Shown: positions 34,752 to 44,231, numbered from the stretch's first letter. The stretch is 64,000 bases of DNA from Methanoregulaceae archaeon (GCA_020850325.1 JADZEW010000008.1:405816-469815), one strand, 5' to 3'. The notes: generated from the letters alone by a model not told the origin. Program-made: numbers and translations.

Positions 34752-37237
34752 AAGTCACAACTTTGCTAGGCTGTCTCGGTCTCGTTGCGGCGGGCAACGC
34801 GCAGCTGCTGGTTCCCGATGTATCGCGAACCTACGCCAACTTTTCAAATGGCGTGGCCGTTTCAAATGGCCAACGGAGTTACTATCTGTCGCCAGCCGCA
34901 AGCGGACTCCGAGTGCATGTCCTTGGCGATGTGCCTGGAGGGGCGCAGACCTTCGACTTTCCCGGGCTACCAGGTGTAGCAACCGTGGTGGATGCCCGAA
35001 TGGGGCCGGATGGCTTCTTGTATGCACTGGGCGCCCAGCGGTTGGTTAAGATCAGTCCCGATGGGAGTGCTCTGGTTTGGTCGGCTCCAGTTTCGGGGGT
35101 GTCGTCCGAGCTTGAGGTTCTTGGCAGTCGTGTCTACGTTATGCGATCCGTCAATTTGACCGCGTTCGTCACCGGATTTGACGCTGGGTCGGGGGCTGCA
35201 AACTGGCAGTCCGGTGGCTTTGGATACACGGGATCCTCTAACCCGCACTTTGATATCGACGCACATGGTGGGGTGATCATCCTTCGGCAGACAGCTGCTA
35301 GTGAACATCGCATCGTTGCCGTTCCCCCAGCTGGAGGCTCAACGCTCGTTTGGAGCCGGACATTCACCGGGCTACGTGGGTTTGATGGGAGCGGGCCCGT
35401 ACTCGTTGCCACGGCGGCGACCCTCGGCACTACCTTAACCCTAATCGACAGTGCCACGGGAGCCACCCTCAAGACAGCTACCCACGCCAACGTCCCGCCA
35501 GGTGAGTTGATTCGCGCCGGGCAACGAGCGTTTTTAGCACGGATTGCCGGCTCCGATCAAACAGTTGCACATGTTGACGTGAATTCCCTTGAAGTGATCG
35601 ATCAAAGCTTTGCGCTGGACCCAGGGGTGGCGGAAGCCTTACGCAGTAGAGTCATCGTCGCAGGCATGCCCTTGTGGCACAGTCTCGACTCCGAGAATGG
35701 TTTCGATTTCTTCGACCGCTTGCGGGCTAGCGACTCAGGGCTCGAAGAAGTCCTTCGCCGGGGTCGGTTGCTTAGCGTTGCGGCCGATGCCACTGGGAAA
35801 GTCGTGGTTGCAGTTGCTCCGAATCGCCTAGAGCGATTTGACGCCCGCCCGCTCAACAGTGGGCATCCAACCTTTCGTATCCCCTTCGACCAGTTGACAC
35901 TCTCGGTACCCGCACCAGGGTTACGGGCGAGCTTTCTCTACGAAGAAGGGGCAGCCCTCACCCTCACACAACAGGCGCAGCACGGTACGGTCACGCTCGA
36001 GAACGACGGTTCCTTCATCTATCGGGCAAACGACCCCAAGCACATCGTTGATGAGTTCAGAGTAGAGATGCGCCGTGGTTCCTTGACTTCGTTGGGCGTT
36101 GTCCGCATCGTCCGCCATCCCAAGGTTAGCGAAGTCACGCTCAGTTCGGTCCGCGTCAAGGGCGGAGTGAGTGTGATCGGTCGACTCAGGATGACCGGGC
36201 CTGCGGTTGGCGGAGACCAGGTTGAGCCCTTGTCTGAGAACACAACGGCGACCGCACTTTCAACTCAAACCGCCTTGATCAGGCAGGGAAGTGACCTGTC
36301 CGAGCCCTTCACCGTCTTTACCGCTCGGGTGCCCCAGCAGGTTGTCGCGAGCATTACGGGAGGAGGGCAAAAGGCATTCCTGACCGTAGAGCCGCCCTTC
36401 GTGAGCAGCCTGGTGGCTGGCACGCCTACAACCTTAGGTGGTGCCAAATCACCCTTCACAGTCTTCCTTGATTCTCCGGCGCCGACAAACGGGATAACCA
36501 TCCAACTGTCGGGAAGCACCGCGTTCGGCACCGTTCCGTCAACGATCTTCATTCCGAATGGAGCCACGACCGGCTCGTTCCTCGTTTCGACGGGAACCCC
36601 CGAGACGTTTGCCAACTTGGCGGCATCCGCCACTGCTAACGGGACCACGCGTTCGGCTTCCATTCGCATCGTCAGTCGGTCGGTTACATTGGTTCCGACG
36701 TCGGTCATTGGCGGCACCAGCGCGGTGGGGTCTATCAAGCTGGGCGGTGCGGTCGTTGGCAGCGCAATCTCGTTTTCATTGAGCGACAACTCGTTCGCCA
36801 CGGCACCCAGCCCCCAAAATGTTGCGCTATCGGTCGGTAGTCAATCAGGGGGTTTCACCGTGTTGACGGTTGCCGTACCGGTGACCCTGGTCTCGACCAT
36901 CACCGCATCATCGCAGGGTCTGTCCCTGACCGCCAGTGTTACGGTGCGGGCACCGCTTGTGACTTCGATTTCGATGAATCCGACCTCCGTTCGTGGCGGA
37001 TTCAACTCTACCGGAACAGTGACGATAACAGGTCCTGCTCCGACTGCGGGACTTGTCGTCTCGCTCACGAGTGCCTCTTCGCTCGTAACTGTGCCGAGTT
37101 CAATCACGATTCAGCCCGGCGTAACGACGGGTTCATTCACGGCGAGGAGCTTGCCAACCGGCAAGACGCTGATGATCGTCATGACCGCTCGAACTGGCAG
37201 CGTGACTCGCTCTACGACGCTGATCATTACCCCATGA
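34748..37237 (+). CDS. Large secreted repeat protein, tandem paralogue 3 of 4
   Basis: The shortest and most divergent member, 829 residues. It keeps the signal peptide (MKVTTLLGCLGLVAAGNAQ), PQQ-like N half (LVWSAPVS, LVWSRTF), an eroded cadherin-like module (HGTVTLENDGSFIY) and Ig-like repeats (KGGVSVIGRLRMTG, RGGFNSTGTVTITG). It ends in VTRSTTLIITP. Its base composition looks a little lower in GC than its neighbours. It is joined to paralogues 2 and 4 by ATGA overlaps. Confidence 0.8.
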   Translation: MKVTTLLGCLGLVAAGNAQLLVPDVSRTYANFSNGVAVSNGQRSYYLSPAASGLRVHVLGDVPGGAQTFDFPGLPGVATVVDARMGPDGFLYALGAQRLVKISPDGSALVWSAPVSGVSSELEVLGSRVYVMRSVNLTAFVTGFDAGSGAANWQSGGFGYTGSSNPHFDIDAHGGVIILRQTAASEHRIVAVPPAGGSTLVWSRTFTGLRGFDGSGPVLVATAATLGTTLTLIDSATGATLKTATHANVPPGELIRAGQRAFLARIAGSDQTVAHVDVNSLEVIDQSFALDPGVAEALRSRVIVAGMPLWHSLDSENGFDFFDRLRASDSGLEEVLRRGRLLSVAADATGKVVVAVAPNRLERFDARPLNSGHPTFRIPFDQLTLSVPAPGLRASFLYEEGAALTLTQQAQHGTVTLENDGSFIYRANDPKHIVDEFRVEMRRGSLTSLGVVRIVRHPKVSEVTLSSVRVKGGVSVIGRLRMTGPAVGGDQVEPLSENTTATALSTQTALIRQGSDLSEPFTVFTARVPQQVVASITGGGQKAFLTVEPPFVSSLVAGTPTTLGGAKSPFTVFLDSPAPTNGITIQLSGSTAFGTVPSTIFIPNGATTGSFLVSTGTPETFANLAASATANGTTRSASIRIVSRSVTLVPTSVIGGTSAVGSIKLGGAVVGSAISFSLSDNSFATAPSPQNVALSVGSQSGGFTVLTVAVPVTLVSTITASSQGLSLTASVTVRAPLVTSISMNPTSVRGGFNSTGTVTITGPAPTAGLVVSLTSASSLVTVPSSITIQPGVTTGSFTARSLPTGKTLMIVMTARTGSVTRSTTLIITP

Positions 37238-39804
37238 GAAACCTCCGACATCTCCTCGGCATGCTCTTGCTACTTGGCACTGCTGGTGTGCAAGCCCAAG
37301 ACTTCACACTCAGTCAGATTCGTGAGTTCCCCGGCTCAGGGAGTCGCGGACTACCCGTCATCGTCGGAGGGACGCCGTTCGCCGTCATGGGTGGGTCTAC
37401 GACGCTCAGTCTTGGAAGCTCCGATCGCTTGCTTCAGTTTCAGGCCGCATCAGCACCTGATTCATTCACTCCCGAGTTTGCGCTGGCCACCTCTTCAACC
37501 TCCGTCGTGGTGGCGGGTCGGTTGAGGGCCTTCAGCGTAGGACTCGATCGTGTTGCGGTTTTCCGGATAAATCTGACGACCGAGGCCATCGACTGGAGTT
37601 TCATCGAGCCGCTACGTAGCGTGTCGACGCGTCCGCTTGAGATCATCGACACTGGCGTCAGTCTGGTGCTTGCAGCCGCCGTCGAGGGTGGTGTCGCCGC
37701 GATTGCGCTCAACCCGTCCACCGGAGTGGAGCAGTTTCGAACGGCGGTCGCGACAACCAATCGGGAGGCTTCGGTCGCTCGCGATGGAGCCGAGAACGTC
37801 TACTTGCTCGCCAACCGAATCACCGCAAACGGTCCCCGGTTGTTCGTTCGGAGCGTGGACGCCGCTGGATTCTTCCGCTGGGAGCGTGAGTATCCGCTTG
37901 CCGGCACGGGCCACGAGGGATTCTCGTTCACGATTCCGCTCCTTATCGTCGCCCACGATTTCCCGAGCCGCCAGTCGCACGTTGTGGAACTGGATCTTTC
38001 GAATGGCGACCTCATCAGATCGTTCACCGTGTCCTCCGCCAACTCTGTGTTCCTGACCCCACCTGTTTCCCTGCGGTCGGGTGGACAGTTGATCATGCAC
38101 TTCTTCCAAGATGGAGGCCGCCGCCGACTGACTCTGAATTTGAACTCGTTCACGGGAACCGTTCAAAACCTTGGGGCAAACGTGATTGATCGGTCCGTCG
38201 CCTTGTTCGCTGGGGTTCCCGTGTTTCACGTTCAGAATCGCGAAACCCAGAATCTCGAGCTTCACCCTGAATCGACTTGGGTCCCTACCGCGTTGTCAAC
38301 GAGCAACAACCTACACAGCCATATCCTGAACGACGGCGCTCGCAATCGGCTGATTACGGTGATCACGGGCTCGGCGGCTGGCATCCCGCGGCTGATGGAG
38401 ATCGTTCCTAAGCCGATCGCACGCGACGACGCGATCGAGGCGTTCTTCAATGAACTACAGGTCACGTTCGATCCGACCGACAACGACCTTGCGGCCTCGA
38501 ATTCGGACCTCGAGATTCTCGACCAGCCAGCGGGCGGTACGGTCAGTCAGAACAATGACGGGACCCTTACGTTCACCGCCACCGCGGCAAAACACCAGAC
38601 GGAGACCTTCAGTTATCGCTTGACGCGCGGTAGCTTATCGTCTATCGCGACGGTCAAGATCTTTCGACAGCCCGTTGGGGTCGGCATTGACCTCAGTTCA
38701 ACTCGGGTTAAGGGCGGAACTGTCGTTACCGGCAGGGTCCGGATGAGCGGTCCTCGGCAAGGCGCTCCCCAAGCCCTTGACGTGTTCGAGAACTCAGCGG
38801 CAACGGCACTTGCCTCTCCCACGGTACAACTGCTGCCCGGAGAAACGGAATCGGAGGAGTTCACGCTCTTCACTGCACGGGTGCGTGAGCCTGTACGGGC
38901 AGTGATCAGTGCCGACGAGGGCAACTTCAGCGTCGAAGAACTCGCATTCCTCGATATCGATCCCCCGTTCCTGACCGCGCTCGAAGCGATCAACACCACG
39001 ATTGTGGGTGGAGCCGTTGCCCAGTTCCGCATGGTTCTCGATGCGCCCGCACCGACGAACGGCATGCCGATTTCCGTCGTGGACAACAGTCCGGCGATCC
39101 TCGTACCGGCGGTGGCGGTCGTCCCGGCTGGCCAGACCGCGGGCACGTTCTCCGCGCCAACGGCATCGGTGACTTCGTCGCGAACCGCGGTGGTTACGGC
39201 CTCCAGCAATGGGATTACCCGGAGTGCGACCGTGGCCATCGTAGGGGTGTCGATGGCGATCGATCCGCTGTCGGTCGTGGGCGGTCAGTCAACGACGGGC
39301 ACAATCACCCTCACCAGCAATGCAATCGTCAACTCGGTGGTGTTCAGCGTAACCGACAACTCGCCGGCGACAGCTCCGCAGACGCCCGCTATCGTTCCGG
39401 CTGGATTCCGGGTGGGCACGTTCAACATCTTGACCGCCCCGGTCACGAGTACACGGAGTTCGACCATCAGTGCCGCCAACGGTGGAGTCGTCCGCAGCGT
39501 CACCATGATCGTACGGATCGCCGCGCTGCAGTCGATTATCGTCTCGCCGAGCCAACTTCAGGGAGGCAACCCTTATGCTGGTCTCGTCACGCTCGATGGC
39601 AAGGCGGCGGGATCAGGTCTGACGGTAGGTCTGACGTCGGCGAATGCGATCGTCCAGCTACCCGCGAGCCTCACCATCGCGGCGGGCAACACGCAAGGGC
39701 TGTTCGTGGGCAATACCACTCGGCCCGCGCAGACGCTGATGATTGTGATCACGGCCTCGCTGAACGGCATCACCCGCGCCACAACCATCATCGTGACTCC
39801 ATAA
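37234..39804 (+). CDS. Large secreted repeat protein, tandem paralogue 4 of 4
   Basis: An 856-residue last member with a signal peptide ending near AGVQAQ. The N half resembles the other propeller-like halves; the cadherin-like module is weak (VTFDPTDNDLAAS, NNDGTLTFTAT). Ig-like repeats start KGGTVVTGRVRMSG and carry VVGGQSTTGTITLTS. It ends in ITRATTIIVTP. A lipoprotein gene follows seven bases after the stop. The differences are greatest in the N half, so each member may bind a different partner while the repeat half supplies a common stalk or anchor (inference). Confidence 0.8.
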   Translation: MRNLRHLLGMLLLLGTAGVQAQDFTLSQIREFPGSGSRGLPVIVGGTPFAVMGGSTTLSLGSSDRLLQFQAASAPDSFTPEFALATSSTSVVVAGRLRAFSVGLDRVAVFRINLTTEAIDWSFIEPLRSVSTRPLEIIDTGVSLVLAAAVEGGVAAIALNPSTGVEQFRTAVATTNREASVARDGAENVYLLANRITANGPRLFVRSVDAAGFFRWEREYPLAGTGHEGFSFTIPLLIVAHDFPSRQSHVVELDLSNGDLIRSFTVSSANSVFLTPPVSLRSGGQLIMHFFQDGGRRRLTLNLNSFTGTVQNLGANVIDRSVALFAGVPVFHVQNRETQNLELHPESTWVPTALSTSNNLHSHILNDGARNRLITVITGSAAGIPRLMEIVPKPIARDDAIEAFFNELQVTFDPTDNDLAASNSDLEILDQPAGGTVSQNNDGTLTFTATAAKHQTETFSYRLTRGSLSSIATVKIFRQPVGVGIDLSSTRVKGGTVVTGRVRMSGPRQGAPQALDVFENSAATALASPTVQLLPGETESEEFTLFTARVREPVRAVISADEGNFSVEELAFLDIDPPFLTALEAINTTIVGGAVAQFRMVLDAPAPTNGMPISVVDNSPAILVPAVAVVPAGQTAGTFSAPTASVTSSRTAVVTASSNGITRSATVAIVGVSMAIDPLSVVGGQSTTGTITLTSNAIVNSVVFSVTDNSPATAPQTPAIVPAGFRVGTFNILTAPVTSTRSSTISAANGGVVRSVTMIVRIAALQSIIVSPSQLQGGNPYAGLVTLDGKAAGSGLTVGLTSANAIVQLPASLTIAAGNTQGLFVGNTTRPAQTLMIVITASLNGITRATTIIVTP

Positions 39805-39811
39805 TAGGGCC

Positions 39812-40414
39812 ATGAAGCGATACGGATTTGTTTGGCTGATCGCCGCGCTGCTCGTTGTGGGTTGCGGGAACAAAGGGGTCACGGTGACCGGAGACCAGGG
39901 CGAAAAGGTCAGCGTCAACCCGACCACGGGCGACATGACCATCACCGACAAGGATGGCAAGAAGATCGAAGTCGACAATAAGGGCGACTCGTGGACGGCT
40001 AAGAGCTCCGATGGCAGCGAAGTCAAGTTCGAGGACGGAAAGGTGTCGGGCAAGAACGAGAAGGGCGAGACCTTCGAGAGTGGCATCACCACCATCACCG
40101 AGGCTGACCTCGGGCTCCCGTTCTATCCCGGATCGAAGGAGGTCGAGTACGGCAGCTCCAAGATGGAGACGAACGACCAAGCCACGTACTCGATGAACCG
40201 ATCGACGACCGACACGCCGGAAAAGGTCGTCGAGTTCTACAAGGACAAGTTCAGCGATCCGCAGACGTTCAACTCGTCGGCATCCGGAACGGCTCAGGCT
40301 CAGGTAAGCGGCAAGCTGAAGGATGGTTCCGAAGGCGCGGTCATCGCCATTCGCGACAAGGGCGAGTCCGAGACCAAGGTGATGATCACGATCCAGCGAA
40401 AGAAGGCGAAGTAG
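39812..40414 (+). CDS. Lipoprotein of unknown function
   Basis: A 200-residue lipoprotein: MKRYGFVWLIAALLVVGC has the lipobox VVGC with lipidated Cys 18. The mature part starts with hydrophilic beta-repeats rich in Gly, Asp and Lys (TVTGDQGEKVSVNPTTGDM, VDNKGDSWTAKSSDGSEV) and ends with a compact domain (LPFYPGSKEVEY ... VVEFYKDKF) resembling lineage lipoproteins with a transient-binding fold. It lies seven bases after the fourth large secreted protein and is probably the last gene of that operon. Function unknown. Confidence 0.78.
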   Translation: MKRYGFVWLIAALLVVGCGNKGVTVTGDQGEKVSVNPTTGDMTITDKDGKKIEVDNKGDSWTAKSSDGSEVKFEDGKVSGKNEKGETFESGITTITEADLGLPFYPGSKEVEYGSSKMETNDQATYSMNRSTTDTPEKVVEFYKDKFSDPQTFNSSASGTAQAQVSGKLKDGSEGAVIAIRDKGESETKVMITIQRKKAK

Positions 40415-40415
40415 C

Positions 40416-41771
40416 CTACATCCGCAAGTTTTCGAAGTTGGCGTAGGTCGGCTGGAAGCCGAGCTTCACGGTGCCGATCGGGCCGTTTCGGTGCTTGGCG
40501 ATGATGATATCGGCAACTTCGGTGCGCTCAGGATCGCGGTTGGCTTCTTCCGGCTTCTCGCGGTCCTTGTAGTAGTCGTCGCGGTAAATGAACATGACGA
40601 GGTCGGCTTCTGCCTCAATCGATCCCGATTCGCGGATGTCCGAGAGCTGCGGTCGCTTGTTCTCGCGATTCTCGACGGATCGGTTTAGCTGGCTGAGCGC
40701 GATGACCGGGACGTCGAGCTCCTTCGCCATTCCCTTGAGCGAGCGCGCAATGTCGGAGATTTCCTGCACGCGGTTCTCGGTCTTGCGGTTGCCGCGCATC
40801 AGCTGAAGGTAGTCCACGACCACCATCGAGAGGCCGCCCTCGCGCTTGAGCCGCCGGCACTTACCGCGCATCTCCAGGCCGTTGATGTCGGACGACTCAT
40901 CGATGTAGATTGGCAGGTCATACATGATCTCGCACGCGTCGGCGAGGCGGCGATAGTTGTCGGGGTTCAGGTCGGTCTTCTTGAGGACGCTGGTGCTGAC
41001 TCCCGAGATCATGGCGGCGAGTCGGCGAGCGAGCTGCTTCCCGCTCATTTCCAGGCTGAACAGAGCGACATTGCCTGGAACTCGGCGCGCGACGTTCACC
41101 GCCATCTTGAGGACCAGCGAGGTCTTGCCCATCGATGGGCGAGCGGCCACGATGACCATATCGCCTCCGTAGAAGCCGGTCGTCATCGAGTCGAGATCGT
41201 AGAAGCCACTGGGGATGCCAAGGGTGGGCTCGCCGGTCTCGACCAGCGTGTCCATGTCGATCATCACGTCCTTGGCGAGATGGCGAAGATTGAGGAAGTC
41301 GGCGCCAAGCCGCTGGTTACCGACCTGGAAGATCAGGTTCTCGGACTGATCGAGCTTGTCGTCGGTGTCGATTTCCGGGTCGCGAACGACGCGGATAATC
41401 TGATGGCCCGCTTCATCCAAGCGGCGCAGCGTGGCCTTTTCCAGGACGATCTTGGCGTAGTGGGCGGCATTGGCCGCGCTGGGGACCGACTCGGCGACCT
41501 GGATCAAGTAATCCTCGCCACCAATCTCGGCTAGCTTGCCGCGTTCTTGGAGCTCGTTCTTGACGGTCAGCAACTCGACGGCACGCCCGGACACCGCCAG
41601 TTGGCGGATCGCCCGAAAGATCTCGCGATGGGCGGGAAAGTGGAAGTCGTCGTCGGAGACGAGTCCGAAAACGGTCTCAGCCGCCTGCTCTTTGAGGATC
41701 ATCGACCCCAACGTGCTCATCTCGGCTTCGAGATTGTGGAGGGGGACGAGGTCTTCGGGGGCGAGCCGCAT
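40416..41771 (-). CDS. dnaB: Replicative DNA helicase DnaB
   Basis: A 451-residue DnaB. The N-terminal primase-interaction domain (about 8-110) starts PLHNLEAEMSTLGSM; the RecA-like motor has Walker A ARPSMGKTS (210-218), Walker B VVVDYLQLM and the ALSQLNRSVE / RESGSIEAEADLV motif. It unwinds DNA at the replication fork. There is no intein. A TATACT box (41786-41781) ends nine bases before the ATG, so the transcript is probably leaderless. Its stop is 2 bp from the convergent lipoprotein gene. Confidence 0.97.
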   Translation of the reverse strand: MRLAPEDLVPLHNLEAEMSTLGSMILKEQAAETVFGLVSDDDFHFPAHREIFRAIRQLAVSGRAVELLTVKNELQERGKLAEIGGEDYLIQVAESVPSAANAAHYAKIVLEKATLRRLDEAGHQIIRVVRDPEIDTDDKLDQSENLIFQVGNQRLGADFLNLRHLAKDVMIDMDTLVETGEPTLGIPSGFYDLDSMTTGFYGGDMVIVAARPSMGKTSLVLKMAVNVARRVPGNVALFSLEMSGKQLARRLAAMISGVSTSVLKKTDLNPDNYRRLADACEIMYDLPIYIDESSDINGLEMRGKCRRLKREGGLSMVVVDYLQLMRGNRKTENRVQEISDIARSLKGMAKELDVPVIALSQLNRSVENRENKRPQLSDIRESGSIEAEADLVMFIYRDDYYKDREKPEEANRDPERTEVADIIIAKHRNGPIGTVKLGFQPTYANFENLRM

Positions 41772-41780
41772 GGGCCACCC

Positions 41781-41786
41781 AGTATA
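41781..41786 (-). promoter_or_regulatory. TATACT -10 box for dnaB, leaderless position
   Basis: TATACT on the minus strand ends nine bases from the dnaB ATG. No Shine-Dalgarno lies between. Confidence 0.4.
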
Positions 41787-41790
41787 TCGC

Positions 41791-42102
41791 CTAGGCCGTC
41801 AGGTCGACGCGGCCGCCAAGCCACCCTCTGACCAGAGCGAACAAGCCTTTACGACGGGGCTTGCGGTCGGCTTCGATTCGGACCGCTTGATCGTGGTAGA
41901 TCATGCGAATCAGGGATTCCTCTATACGAAAGGGGTCGTGATCGAAAGCGCCATGCCAGTCGCATACGAAGCAACTTCGGTTGACGCGAGCGTTCAGCGC
42001 GTTGCAGAGCGGGCAACGCTTGAGATTCGACTGGGCGATTCGGCGGCGCGTTTCGCTTCGATAGATCACGGGTTCGTGTCCTGATTCCATGGGGTCCACC
42101 AT
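41791..42102 (-). CDS. Small double-CxxC zinc-ribbon protein
   Basis: A 103-residue protein with KRCPLCNALNARVNRSCFVC, two CxxC knuckles 10 residues apart that should bind one zinc. The C-terminal half is basic with a short hydrophobic patch (LFALVRGWLGG). No known family is recognised. It lies between a methyltransferase gene (14 bp upstream) and dnaB (19 bp downstream) on the same strand. A start at the second Met (42090) is equally possible. Confidence 0.65.
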   Translation of the reverse strand: MVDPMESGHEPVIYRSETRRRIAQSNLKRCPLCNALNARVNRSCFVCDWHGAFDHDPFRIEESLIRMIYHDQAVRIEADRKPRRKGLFALVRGWLGGRVDLTA

Positions 42103-42115
42103 GAATATCGGAATC

Positions 42116-42808
42116 TCAAACGGGCTTCTCTAGCAAATCGCTGGGGCTGACAGGTCCTGCTGCCCGGAACTCGGCTCGCGACCAATCTTTGCCCGTTTCC
42201 AGCCTAACGGGGGACCGCTTGGCCAGGTCTGGGAAGAGGTCGGTACGACCGACGAAGAGGAGTCGTCCGTTGGGCGCAAGATGAGCCAATGCCTGCTCGA
42301 GCAACTCCGGACGGCCGCATCGAATGAGAAGAACGAGCTCGAACTTCGCATCGGGTAGGGTGACGCGCCAGTCAATCGGTGGCCCATCGCCGTAGCGGGC
42401 CTCCAAGTCTCTTCCACGATCAAGGGCATCTGGAAGCGGGTCGACGGCCGCAACCTGCCAACCACGAGCGGCGAGGGCGACCGCGTCGCGGCCTGAGCCG
42501 CAGCCCACGTCGAGAGCGTTGCCGGAGGAGGTGACTTCCTCGACCCAGGGATCGGGCTGCCATAGCCGCCATCGGGGCCGCGAATCGGGTTCAGCGGGAG
42601 CGTCGGGCTCGAAGTCTCTGAGTTCGACTCGGCGTCCGCGCCGTCTCAAGTGGTCGGCGACCGCCTCCGCTCCGTCGCCCGTGACGTAGAGCAGCACATT
42701 GGGGGGCGGCAACTCGTGCATCCGACTTGCGAGCTCAGGGATGAACACTCCTCCCTCGACCCGCATCGGCTGGGTCAAAAGGGTATGCCCGAGCGGCGGA
42801 AGTGGCAT
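42116..42808 (-). CDS. SAM-dependent methyltransferase with rhodanese-like N terminus
   Basis: A 230-residue protein. The first 80 residues look like a shortened rhodanese-like segment (VFIPELASRMHELPPPNVLLYVTGDGAEAVADHLRRRG). The rest is a class I methyltransferase: motif I ALDVGCGSGRDAVALAARG, acidic end of beta-2 VAAVDPLP, and a later strand LVLLIRCGR. Such proteins resemble TehB/thiopurine-type small-molecule methyltransferases, but the substrate is unknown. The rhodanese-like segment has no visible active-site Cys, so it is probably structural. Confidence 0.75.
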   Translation of the reverse strand: MPLPPLGHTLLTQPMRVEGGVFIPELASRMHELPPPNVLLYVTGDGAEAVADHLRRRGRRVELRDFEPDAPAEPDSRPRWRLWQPDPWVEEVTSSGNALDVGCGSGRDAVALAARGWQVAAVDPLPDALDRGRDLEARYGDGPPIDWRVTLPDAKFELVLLIRCGRPELLEQALAHLAPNGRLLFVGRTDLFPDLAKRSPVRLETGKDWSRAEFRAAGPVSPSDLLEKPV

Positions 42809-42838
42809 CTACCGCTCATTGTGGCGGATAATTCCCGC

Positions 42839-43375
42839 ATGACCTGCGACGAGCGTGTGAATGCGACGCTGGCGAAGCTCGACGATGCTGAGGTGCGCGT
42901 GAAAGCCGTGTTTGAGAGCATGAGCGATGAGGTTTTCAACCGGCCTGGCCCGCCATCCAACTGGAGCCCAGCGATGATCCTCGACCATCTGCTGATCGTC
43001 GACGATCCGTACTTGGGCAAGCTAGCCGCCTTGACGGACTTGTCCGCGGGTAGGGGTGAGGAAGAAGTTCGCTACACGTGGCTCGGCAAGTTCTTGATGA
43101 AAGCGGGCGGACCGGGAGGCAATGCTCCTGCTCCGAAGTCGATGACCCCGAAGTCCGGTCCACGGGATCGCGAGATTGTTAACCGGTACCTTGCGCACTT
43201 GGCCGAGGCGCGGCGGCAGGCCGAGCGGTTACGTGGTGTCGATCTCAACCGGGTGAGGATCAACAACCCCTTCATGCCGATCTTCCGAATGACCGCGGGG
43301 GATGTGCTGGGGCTCATGGACACGCACAAGGAACGGCACATCCAGCAGATTGAAGCGATGGCGTCAGGCAGTTAG
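42839..43375 (+). CDS. DinB family protein
   Basis: A 178-residue four-helix-bundle protein of the DinB/YfiT type. Pro-Ser-Asn-Trp-Ser (PPSNWSPAMILDHLLIVDD) carries the first metal-binding His, and DTHKERHIQQIEAM near the end supplies the other two, the usual three-His site. Family members include thiol-dependent transferases and DNA-damage-induced proteins of unknown activity. A GATAAT box ends six bases before the ATG, and the frame's upstream part is antisense to the methyltransferase gene. Confidence 0.8.
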   Translation: MTCDERVNATLAKLDDAEVRVKAVFESMSDEVFNRPGPPSNWSPAMILDHLLIVDDPYLGKLAALTDLSAGRGEEEVRYTWLGKFLMKAGGPGGNAPAPKSMTPKSGPRDREIVNRYLAHLAEARRQAERLRGVDLNRVRINNPFMPIFRMTAGDVLGLMDTHKERHIQQIEAMASGS

Positions 43376-43400
43376 CCGGCGACCCTCCGGCGGTCATGAA

Positions 43401-43441
43401 CGTGGGTAGCCCACGAGACGCGCGGGTGGCTCGTACCGCGC
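43401..43441. terminator. Two stem-loops between convergent genes
   Basis: CGTGGG/CCCACG (43401-43406/43410-43415, loop TAG) and GCGCGG/CCGCGC (43420-43425/43436-43441) lie between the DinB stop and the PhyH stop. No T-tract. Likely a shared termination region. Confidence 0.4.
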
Positions 43442-43447
43442 CTCAGA

Positions 43448-44215
43448 TCAAGCAAATGCATCACTGCCCACAAACGGGAAGTGGTCTCCCGGTCGGAACT
43501 TCGGCCGCGTCAAGTAGGTGTTTGCGCCCTCGACGACCTCGCCGCGCAAGTGGAAGAGACAGCCCGCATCAGGCACCAGCACCTTCGTCGAGGTCGGAAT
43601 GTAGCGGATCGTCAAACCGCAGCGCCGGTTCGGCGAGGTGTTCGCGCTCGAGCCGTGCACGATCGTCGGGTTGTGCACGCTGACATCACCCGGCCCCAGC
43701 ACCAAGTCCACCGCGAGCGATTCATCGACAAACTCCACCGGAATCTCCGAGCCGAGAACGCTGTCCACCTCCGGATTGGCTTTCATCTCTTGGAGGTCTA
43801 GCCGATGGGTCGCGGGAATCACCCGCATGCCGCCGTTTTCCGGCGTCGAAGCATCCACCGCCAGCCAGAGGGTGACAACCTCCATCGGCTCCAGCGGCCA
43901 GTAGCTGCCGTCTTGGTGCCACAGCACCGGCCGGCCCGAGAGCGGCGGCTTGTTGATGTAGTGCGAGGCGAACAGGGCGATGTTCGGCCCGATGAACTGC
44001 TCTACGATGTCGAGCAGGCGGTCATCGGAAACGAGCCGAATCCAGAACGGGTCGTCCGGCACCAAGAAGTGGCCCAGCTCCTCTGGCCGCAGCTCCGGAT
44101 GCTTCGCGGCGAGCCACTCCACATGGTCGCTCGCTTCCTTGATGAGGTCGGCGTCCAGCACGTTGCGAAAGATCGTGTAGCCGAGGTCGTCGTACTGCTT
44201 GCGGTGAGGAGTCAC
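43448..44215 (-). CDS. Phytanoyl-CoA dioxygenase family protein
   Basis: About 255 residues. The iron ligands are HQD in VLWHQDGSYW (His 100, Asp 102) and the distal His 187 in TIVHGSSANTS; RRCGLTIRYI supplies the 2-oxoglutarate arginine. A GTG start at 44215 (VTPHRKQYDDLGY) is chosen because upstream sequence is antisense to the divergent gene and has no PhyH features. The two divergent PhyH starts are only 16 bp apart, so promoters must overlap coding sequence. The substrate is unknown. Confidence 0.83.
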   Translation of the reverse strand: MTPHRKQYDDLGYTIFRNVLDADLIKEASDHVEWLAAKHPELRPEELGHFLVPDDPFWIRLVSDDRLLDIVEQFIGPNIALFASHYINKPPLSGRPVLWHQDGSYWPLEPMEVVTLWLAVDASTPENGGMRVIPATHRLDLQEMKANPEVDSVLGSEIPVEFVDESLAVDLVLGPGDVSVHNPTIVHGSSANTSPNRRCGLTIRYIPTSTKVLVPDAGCLFHLRGEVVEGANTYLTRPKFRPGDHFPFVGSDAFA

Positions 44216-44231
44216 GAGCCCATAATGGCAT

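Noticed and set aside
38222..38237. parS-like sequence beginning TGTTTCACGT
   Set aside because: Only the first ten bases agree with the parS consensus, the second half-site does not, and it lies inside a coding gene far from parB.
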